This document shows positions 1 through 4,791 of a stretch of DNA of 7,364 nt, one piece after another (the first letter of the stretch is position 1; every line of letters begins with the position of its first letter). The notes under the pieces were generated by a model. The model had not been told where the DNA came from. It worked only from the letters and a program-made list of their open reading frames with translations, and searched no databases. The DNA is from Flavobacteriaceae bacterium. Lineage in GTDB: Bacteria; Bacteroidota; Bacteroidia; Flavobacteriales; Flavobacteriaceae. Made by a program: the position numbers and the translations under genes. The stretch is taken from positions 1 to 7,364 of the forward strand of contig JAGLDM010000438.1 in NCBI GenBank assembly GCA_023145595.1, read 5' to 3'.

Positions 1-342
1 CCAAATTATACGGTAAATACACTTATTCATATTAGCGAAAATTATCCAGATTTTAATTTTTCATTGATTATGGGAGAAGACAATCTGAAAAGTTTTCACA
101 AATGGAAAAACTATGAAGTTCTTTTAGCAGATTATCAAATCTATGTGTACCCACGAGTTGATAAACAAAAAACTACTTTAAAATTGTTAGACCACCCACA
201 TATTCATAAAATTGAAGCGCCTATTGTAGAGATTTCTTCAACGGATATTCGTAATTCGATTAAAAATAACAAAAATTTTCGTCCATTAGTTCCAGATAAT
301 GTTTGGAATTATATAGATGAAATGAACTTTTATAAGGGGTGA
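1..342 (+). CDS. nadD: Nicotinate-nucleotide adenylyltransferase, C-terminal part (5' end outside window)
   Basis: NadD adenylylates nicotinate mononucleotide with ATP to give deamido-NAD+, the penultimate step of NAD synthesis in the cytoplasm. The frame is open from the first base of the window, so the 113 visible residues are a 5'-truncated copy; the in-frame ATG at 64 is internal, because coding sequence (PNYTVNTLIHISENYPDF) precedes it. Diagnostic family sequence is present: GEDNLKSFHKWKNYEVLL followed by IYVYPR, the C-terminal nucleotidyltransferase signature ISSTDIR at 232-252, and the closing V-P-x-x-V-x-x-Y-I segment near 292-315. The N-terminal G-x-F-(D/N)-P-x-H-x-G-H ATP-binding motif, expected about 80 residues earlier, is not in the window. 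The gene ends with TGA at 340-342. It is followed by 115 nt without a gene, in which I see no convincing terminator. Confidence 0.93.
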   Translation, partial: PNYTVNTLIHISENYPDFNFSLIMGEDNLKSFHKWKNYEVLLADYQIYVYPRVDKQKTTLKLLDHPHIHKIEAPIVEISSTDIRNSIKNNKNFRPLVPDNVWNYIDEMNFYKG

Positions 343-433
343 AAGATTAATTTCAATTTAAATAAATTTAACCTTTAAAGAAAGTAACAAAATCTCTCTT
401 TGAATTTGTACTTCATCAAATAAAAATCCGTTG

Positions 434-441
434 TATATTTG
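434..441 (+). promoter_or_regulatory. Possible Bacteroidota -7 promoter element (TATATTTG) upstream of the M23 gene
   Basis: TATATTTG matches the Bacteroidota housekeeping sigma factor -7 consensus TAnnTTTG and lies 16 nt before the ATG at 458, which would give a very short leader. A properly spaced -33 TTTG is missing: the nearest, at 405-408, leaves a 25-nt spacer, which is long. The rest of the 343-457 gap is A/T-rich with only short weak inverted repeats. A promoter here would let the M23-GH3 pair be transcribed apart from nadD. Confidence 0.35.
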
Positions 442-457
442 TTTCAACTGGTAATAT

Positions 458-1327
458 ATGGCAGACTATAAATCAAAAAAAAATACATTTAAAGAAAAGT
501 TACTTAATAAATACCGAATGGTGATTATTAATGAAGACACTTTTGAGGAAAAAATTTCTTTCAAAATAACGATGCTAAATGTGTTCGTTTTGGGAGGGGT
601 TTTATCCATTTTGCTTATTGTAGGAACTACATTGTTGATTTCGCTTACATCTTTAAGAGAGTATGTTCCAGGGCACTCTTCATTGAAATTAAAAAAGGAA
701 GCCGCTAATTTAATATATAAGGTAGACTCTTTAGATAATATTTTGGAGGTAAATAATAGATATATTACCAGAATTAAAGAAGTGTTGATTGGAGATGTTT
801 CTGTTTTAAGTTTTGATAAGGACTCCGTTTTTGAAACAGTTCAACTAAATCGTGAAGTTGTTTTGAAGGGAAATTCTTCGAATGATTCTCTATTTAGATT
901 GGAAGTGGAAAGAGAAAATAAATACAGTTTCTTTGAAGAAGCAAAAAAAAATGAAGGAGTTGTCTTTTTTGCTCCGGTTTCTGGAGTTATTTCAAATTCT
1001 TATAATTTAAAGGAAAAACATTTTGCTGTAGATATTGTGGTAAAAGGGGGTACGCCAATAAAGGCAATTGCAGACGGAACTGTTATTTTTTCTGAATGGA
1101 CGGTTGAAACAGGACATGTTATTATAATAGAACATTCTAATGGGTATATTTCAATATACAAACGTAATGGTACCTTGCATAAATTTCAAGGAGATTTTGT
1201 AAAATCGGGTGAGGTGATTGCAAGTTCGGGTTCTAGGGATGAGTTAACAATAGGGTCACATTTACATTTTGAACTTTGGAGTGACGGTTACCCTGTAAAT
1301 CCAATTAATTTTATTGATTTTGAGTGA
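458..1327 (+). CDS. Membrane-anchored M23/LytM-domain protein (peptidase family, possibly degenerate active site)
   Basis: This is a 289-residue inner-membrane protein with a periplasmic M23 (lysostaphin/LytM) domain, the fold of zinc endopeptidases that cleave peptidoglycan crosslinks and of inactive LytM regulators of amidases. Residues 1-38 are charged and probably cytoplasmic. Residues 39-64 form one hydrophobic segment (NVFVLGGVLSILLIVG). Residues 76-110 look helical and could be a short coiled coil. The M23 domain spans about 168-289. The zinc ligands are visible as HFAVD (H188, D192) and the last His of SHLHFE (H270), with H268 as one catalytic His. The other catalytic His, normally in a Y-x-H motif, is replaced: the protein reads IYKRNG, with Arg236. 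Hydrolytic activity is therefore doubtful. The start at ATG 458 is the first in frame and gives a sensible membrane anchor. The stop overlaps the next gene's start by one base (TGATG), so the two proteins are probably made together. Confidence 0.88.
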   Translation: MADYKSKKNTFKEKLLNKYRMVIINEDTFEEKISFKITMLNVFVLGGVLSILLIVGTTLLISLTSLREYVPGHSSLKLKKEAANLIYKVDSLDNILEVNNRYITRIKEVLIGDVSVLSFDKDSVFETVQLNREVVLKGNSSNDSLFRLEVERENKYSFFEEAKKNEGVVFFAPVSGVISNSYNLKEKHFAVDIVVKGGTPIKAIADGTVIFSEWTVETGHVIIIEHSNGYISIYKRNGTLHKFQGDFVKSGEVIASSGSRDELTIGSHLHFELWSDGYPVNPINFIDFE

Positions 1328-2820
1328 TGAAGATAAAATCTATTTTAGCCATACCGTTTGCAAAGCAGATTACAAAACGCATATATAAGTGGGCAAATAC
1401 TCCTGAAAAAACACAAGAAAAGGTTTTTCAAAAATTAATCTCTCAGGCCAAAAACACAGAATTTGGTAGAGACCACCTATTTTCTGAAATAAAAAATTAC
1501 AAAGATTTTAAGAAGCGTGTGCCCATTCAAGATTATGAAGGTTTAAGGCCTTATGTAGAGAAGGTTGTTGAAGGGGAATCTGACATTTTATGGAAGGGAA
1601 AACCACTATATTTTGGTAAAACTTCTGGCACTACTTCTGGCACAAAATACATTCCGTTAACAAAAGAATCTATGCCTGAACACATCAAAGCCGCTCGAAA
1701 TGCTTTGTTGATGTATATTAATAGAAAAAAGAGAGCAGATTTTGTGAATGGGAAAATGATTTTTTTACAAGGGAGTCCAACTTTAGAAGAAAAAAACGGA
1801 ATTAAAATTGGACGTTTGTCTGGAATCTCTGCTCATTTTGTACCTAGTTATTTGCAAAAAAACAGATTGCCGAGTTGGGAAACTAATTGCATAGAGGATT
1901 GGGAAACCAAAGTAGAAAAAGTAATTGATGAAACTATTAATGAAGATATGCGCTTGATTGGCGGAATTCCGTCTTGGGTACAAATGTATTTTGAAAGAAT
2001 TGTAGAGCGAACTGGTAAAAAGGTAGGGGAGGTTTTCCCTAATTTTGAAGTGTTCGTTTATGGTGGAGTAAATTACGAGCCTTATCGAAAAAAGTTTGAA
2101 GATTTGATAGGTAGAAAGGTGGACTCAATAGAATTGTATCCTGCTTCAGAAGGCTTTATAGCCTATCAAGATACAGACGAGATCGGAATGTTACTTACCT
2201 TAAATTCTGGTATTTTTTATGAGTTTATCAAGGCAGATGAATTTTTTGATGAGAGTCCTAAACGTATTTCTATTGCAGATGTTGAATTAGGAACCAATTA
2301 TGTGCTTATTTTGAGTACCAACGCCGGACTTTGGGGTTATAATATAGGAGATACCATTGAGTTTGTTTCATTAAAACCACCCCGTATTTTGGTTACTGGG
2401 CGTATCAAACATTTTATTTCTGCATTTGGAGAACATGTGATAGGTAAAGAAGTAGAGCGTGCTATGCAATCTGCCACAGATGTAACAAGTGCTAGTGTAA
2501 ACGAGTTTACCTTAGCGCCTCAAATTGATGTGACAAATGAATTACCTTATCATGAATGGTTTGTAGAATTTGAAAAGGAGCCAGACGATTTAGTCTCTTT
2601 TTCTAAATTGATTGATGAGAGTTTACAACAGCAAAACAGTTATTACTATGATTTAATTGTAGGAAAAGTTTTACAGCCACTCAAGGTTACCAAGATAAAA
2701 AAAGGTGGTTTTCATGAGTATATGAAGTCTCAAGGAAAATTGGGGGGTCAAAATAAAATACCTCGACTTTCTAATGATCGCAAATTAGCCGATGCTTTGT
2801 TAGAGTTTAAATTGAAATAG
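1327..2820 (+). CDS. GH3-family acyl-adenylate-forming enzyme (bacterial GH3 auxin-responsive promoter family)
   Basis: This 497-residue protein belongs to the GH3 branch of the ANL adenylating superfamily. Plant members activate a carboxylic acid with ATP and transfer it to an amino acid; bacterial substrates are not established, so only the adenylation chemistry can be inferred. Visible motifs, numbered from ATG 1327: the Ser/Thr/Gly-rich ATP loop GKTSGTTSGTKY at 97-108; YGGVNYEPY at 245-253; the A5-type motif YPASEG at 271-276; the A7-type motif GYNIGD at 337-342; the hinge region VTGRIKHF at 356-363; and a C-terminal GGQNKIPRL at 473-481, typical of GH3 proteins. Length is normal for bacterial GH3 proteins and no motif is missing. 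It has no signal peptide, so it is probably cytoplasmic. I chose ATG 1327 over an in-frame GTG at 1324 because it gives the classic TGATG overlap with the M23 stop; the GTG would add one residue. The 99-nt gap to the next gene suggests the M23-GH3 pair is the core unit. Confidence 0.92.
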   Translation: MKIKSILAIPFAKQITKRIYKWANTPEKTQEKVFQKLISQAKNTEFGRDHLFSEIKNYKDFKKRVPIQDYEGLRPYVEKVVEGESDILWKGKPLYFGKTSGTTSGTKYIPLTKESMPEHIKAARNALLMYINRKKRADFVNGKMIFLQGSPTLEEKNGIKIGRLSGISAHFVPSYLQKNRLPSWETNCIEDWETKVEKVIDETINEDMRLIGGIPSWVQMYFERIVERTGKKVGEVFPNFEVFVYGGVNYEPYRKKFEDLIGRKVDSIELYPASEGFIAYQDTDEIGMLLTLNSGIFYEFIKADEFFDESPKRISIADVELGTNYVLILSTNAGLWGYNIGDTIEFVSLKPPRILVTGRIKHFISAFGEHVIGKEVERAMQSATDVTSASVNEFTLAPQIDVTNELPYHEWFVEFEKEPDDLVSFSKLIDESLQQQNSYYYDLIVGKVLQPLKVTKIKKGGFHEYMKSQGKLGGQNKIPRLSNDRKLADALLEFKLK

Positions 2821-2860
2821 CAGGGCAAACTCAAACGTATAAATTGAGACACGGATTTTA

Positions 2861-2882
2861 AATGAACGAAAGTTCGTTTGTT
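2861..2882. repeat. Inverted repeat (AACGAA/TTCGTT core) between the GH3 and MOSC genes
   Basis: The core AACGAA-AG-TTCGTT (2865-2878) is a perfect 6+6 dyad. With wobble pairs it extends outward to 2861 and 2882, giving about nine pairs around an AAGT loop in RNA. It lies 37 nt before the MOSC start. No U-run follows it, so it is a poor terminator for the GH3 gene; a palindromic operator for a dimeric regulator is the alternative. No clear TAnnTTTG element is visible in the rest of the 2821-2919 gap. Chance occurrence cannot be excluded. Confidence 0.35.
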
Positions 2883-2919
2883 GGTGTAATTAGTGCCAAA
2901 GTGTAATCAAATAAATTAA

Positions 2920-3462
2920 ATGAAACTCATTTCAACAAATATTGGAAAACGAAAAACCATTGTTTGGAGAGGAAAAGAACTGGAAACGGGGATCTATAAA
3001 TATTCGGTAGATTCTTCAATTTTTTTAGGAGAGCAAGATGTAGAAAATGATGCTGTCGTTGATAGAAAATTCCACGGAGGAATTAATAAAGCCGTTTATG
3101 GCTATTCCGAAAAACACTATAAGTATTTTAAGAAGTTACATCCAAATCTAGATTGGAACTTCGGCATGTTTGGAGAAAATCTCACGTTTTCAGATTTAAA
3201 TGAAGAGGAAATCACGGTAGGAAGCACGTATAAGTTGGGTGCGTGTATTTTAGAAGTAACCAAACCAAGAGAACCTTGTTTTAAATTGGGAATTCGGTTT
3301 GAAAGTAGAAAAATAATCAAACAATTTTGGAACACTTCATTTAGTGGAGTTTATTTTAAAGTACTGCAAACGGGTTTTGTAAAACGAGGAGATGTATTAG
3401 AGCTTATTCTAAAGCAAAAAAACACCCCAACAATTGCCGAGGTGTTTGAAACAAAAAAGTAA
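2920..3462 (+). CDS. YiiM-like MOSC-domain protein, short C-terminus
   Basis: This 180-residue protein has a MOSC (molybdenum cofactor sulfurase C-terminal) domain like that of YiiM. YiiM-type proteins are thought to bind molybdenum cofactor through a conserved Cys and reduce N-hydroxylated substrates; the substrate here is unknown. Family sequence seen: VDRKFHGGINKAVYGY at 47-62, GMFGENL at 82-88, PREPCFKLGIRF at 116-127 with the candidate cofactor ligand C120, and the closing strand region GFVKRGDVLEL at 152-162. The tail 163-180 (KQKNTPTIAEVFETKK at its end) resembles only the beginning of the C-terminal helical region of longer relatives (about 210-230 residues from memory), so the protein looks truncated by some 30 or more residues. 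The start ATG follows an A-rich stretch without Shine-Dalgarno, as usual in this phylum. The 3' end overlaps the antisense terminator of the convergent odhAB transcript. Confidence 0.9.
   Translation: MKLISTNIGKRKTIVWRGKELETGIYKYSVDSSIFLGEQDVENDAVVDRKFHGGINKAVYGYSEKHYKYFKKLHPNLDWNFGMFGENLTFSDLNEEEITVGSTYKLGACILEVTKPREPCFKLGIRFESRKIIKQFWNTSFSGVYFKVLQTGFVKRGDVLELILKQKNTPTIAEVFETKK
3416..3447 (-). terminator. Rho-independent terminator of the odhA-odhB transcript, inside the MOSC coding sequence
   Basis: On the minus strand AAACACC (3447-3441) pairs perfectly with GGTGTTT (3426-3420). The intervening bases continue the helix through U-G, C-G, G-U, G-U and C-G pairs to an AAUU loop, giving 12 pairs in all. 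A run of seven Ts (3422-3416) completes the stem and follows it. Read on the plus strand, the three wobble pairs become A-C mismatches and no U-tract follows, so the signal works in one direction only. It lies about 46 nt past the odhB stop and covers codons 166-176 of the MOSC gene. Confidence 0.8.
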
Positions 3463-3473
3463 TGATTTACTTT
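3453..3473 (-). terminator. Weak hairpin plus U-run just downstream of odhB
   Basis: AAAGTAA (3473-3467 on the minus strand) and TTACTTT (3462-3456) form a 7-pair, A/U-rich stem with an ATCA loop, followed by three more Ts. It lies between the odhB stop and the stronger hairpin at 3416-3447 and could act as a weak first stop signal or be part of the 3' end. The stem includes the MOSC stop codon. On the plus strand it is followed, after 7 nt, by five Ts (3481-3485), so a weak bidirectional role is possible. Low GC makes termination uncertain. Confidence 0.3.
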
Positions 3474-3492
3474 AAGTCTATTTTTGGAGAAT

Positions 3493-4695
3493 TTACATTT
3501 CCAATGCTTTTTTAATATCGTTATCCATTAAAATTTCAATCGGATTTTCTAAAGCTTCTTTCACAGCAACTAAAAACCCAACAGACTCTTTTCCGTCAAT
3601 AATTCTATGGTCATAAGATAATGCTATATACATTATTGGTTGAATCACCACTTGTCCGTCAACAGCCATTGGTCTGTTTACAATGTTGTGCATTCCTAAG
3701 ATTCCACTTTGAGGAGGGTTAATAATAGGTGTAGATAACATAGATCCAAATACACCTCCGTTGGTAATTGTAAAAGTTCCACCAGTCATTTCATCAACTG
3801 TTATTTGTCCATCACGAGCGCGAATAGCCAAGCGTTTTACTTCGCTTTCAACTCCGTTAAAAGTTAGTTTTTCCGCATTTCTAACCACAGGAACCATCAA
3901 TCCTTTTGGTCCAGATACTGCAATAGAAATATCTTGAAAATCGTGAGATATCTTAAAGTCACCATCCATCATAGAATTTACATCAGGATACATTTTTAAA
4001 GCTCTAACAACTGCCAAAGTAAAGAAACTCATAAATCCTAATCCAACTCCGTGCTTTGCTTTAAAATCTTCTTTAAAGTCTTTACGTAAATCAAAAATTG
4101 GCTGCATGTTTACTTCGTTAAAAGTAGTTAGCATTGCAGTTTCATTTTTTACTGCAACCAATCGTTGTGCAACTTTACGTCGCAGCATTGATAATTTTTT
4201 ACGTTCTGTTCCGCGTTCTCCGTCTACTGGAAGAGTGCCCATAGAAGGAACTGCCTTAATAGCATCTTCTTTAGTTACACGCCCATCTTTTCCAGAACCT
4301 TTGATTCCAGTTGCGTCCATTCCTTTTTCTGCTAAGATCTTCTTTGCAGCTGGTGATGCTGATCCTGTAGCGTAGGTTGTTGCGTTTTCAACAGGTTTGT
4401 CAATTTGTTGTGGTGCTTTTTCAGTCGATTTTTGTGTGGTAGTTCCTTCAGGTTTCACTCCGTCCATATCAATAAGACAAACTATTGAGCCAACTTCAAC
4501 AGCGTCTCCCTCTTCTGCTTTAAAAGTAATGATACCACTTTCTTCAGCAGGTAATTCTAAAGTTGCTTTGTCTGAATCTACTTCAGCAATGGCTTGATCT
4601 TTTTCAACATAACCACCATCTTCTACTAGCCATGCTGCAATTTCTACTTCTGTAATCGATTCTCCCGGAGAAGGAACTTTCATTTCTAAAATCAT
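3493..4695 (-). CDS. odhB: 2-oxoglutarate dehydrogenase E2, dihydrolipoyllysine-residue succinyltransferase
   Basis: E2 forms the core of the 2-oxoglutarate dehydrogenase complex: its lipoyl arm accepts the succinyl group from E1 and passes it to CoA, giving succinyl-CoA for the TCA cycle. The 400-residue protein has the full domain order. One lipoyl domain spans about 1-78, with the lipoylated Lys43 in DSDKATLE. A short Thr/Gln/Pro-containing linker runs about 80-111. The peripheral E1/E3-binding domain is at about 112-148 ([12 protein letters not shown] to [11 protein letters not shown]). The catalytic acyltransferase domain is at about 165-400, with active-site motif DHRIIDGKE carrying His363 and Asp367. 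SucB identity over acetyltransferase is supported by the MKVPSPGES start and by the adjoining E1o gene. The start at 4695 gives [13 protein letters not shown], the form usual in flavobacteria; the Met four codons later is less likely. It lies 96 nt downstream of odhA and is probably cotranscribed with it. Confidence 0.97.
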   Translation of the reverse strand: MILEMKVPSPGESITEVEIAAWLVEDGGYVEKDQAIAEVDSDKATLELPAEESGIITFKAEEGDAVEVGSIVCLIDMDGVKPEGTTTQKSTEKAPQQIDKPVENATTYATGSASPAAKKILAEKGMDATGIKGSGKDGRVTKEDAIKAVPSMGTLPVDGERGTERKKLSMLRRKVAQRLVAVKNETAMLTTFNEVNMQPIFDLRKDFKEDFKAKHGVGLGFMSFFTLAVVRALKMYPDVNSMMDGDFKISHDFQDISIAVSGPKGLMVPVVRNAEKLTFNGVESEVKRLAIRARDGQITVDEMTGGTFTITNGGVFGSMLSTPIINPPQSGILGMHNIVNRPMAVDGQVVIQPIMYIALSYDHRIIDGKESVGFLVAVKEALENPIEILMDNDIKKALEM

Positions 4696-4738
4696 AATCC
4701 TATAATTTTTATTTGTAACCTGTTTTCTTACGTTGTTT

Positions 4739-4760
4739 TATTTAGTTTTTAGACTAAATA
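4739..4760 (-). repeat. Perfect 8-bp hairpin in the odhA-odhB intercistronic gap
   Basis: TATTTAGT (4739-4746) and ACTAAATA (4753-4760) are perfect inverted repeats around a 6-nt spacer. No U-tract follows on the minus strand, so it is not a standard terminator. It lies about 45 nt upstream of the odhB start. An intercistronic processing or stability element, or a regulator site, fits the position, but the function is inferred from placement only. Confidence 0.5.
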
Positions 4761-4762
4761 GT

Positions 4763-4777
4763 TTTCTGCTTCAGAAA
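4763..4777 (-). repeat. Second small hairpin directly after the odhA stop
   Basis: TTTCTG (4763-4768) and CAGAAA (4772-4777) are perfect 6-bp inverted repeats around a 3-nt loop. They sit 14 nt beyond the odhA stop and only 2 nt from the 8-bp hairpin at 4739-4760, so the transcript would carry two stem-loops in tandem. The stem is short and could be fortuitous on its own; the tandem placement makes it more notable. Confidence 0.35.
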
Positions 4778-4791
4778 GACTTTTAAAAATG

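Noticed and set aside
64..342. nadD starting at the ATG at position 64
   Set aside because: The same frame is open back to the window edge with family-like sequence, so this Met is internal and the gene is 5'-truncated by the window.
1324..1326. GTG start for the GH3 gene
   Set aside because: It adds one residue only; the adjacent ATG at 1327 gives the common TGATG overlap with the upstream stop.
1783..1983. Minus-strand open frame inside the GH3 gene (66 codons)
   Set aside because: It lies wholly within a well-supported gene on the other strand and its product shows no recognisable family sequence.
3117..3335. Minus-strand open frame inside the MOSC gene (72 codons)
   Set aside because: It is fully covered by the conserved MOSC coding sequence, with no recognisable product.
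3420..3447. The 3420-3447 hairpin as a plus-strand terminator for the MOSC gene
   Set aside because: On the plus strand the inner pairs become A-C mismatches, no U-run follows, and it lies before the stop codon.
4106..4597. Two plus-strand open frames (4106-4375 and 4397-4597) opposite odhB
   Set aside because: Both lie opposite conserved E2 coding sequence; the Ser/Thr/Pro-rich composition is what the antisense of this gene gives.
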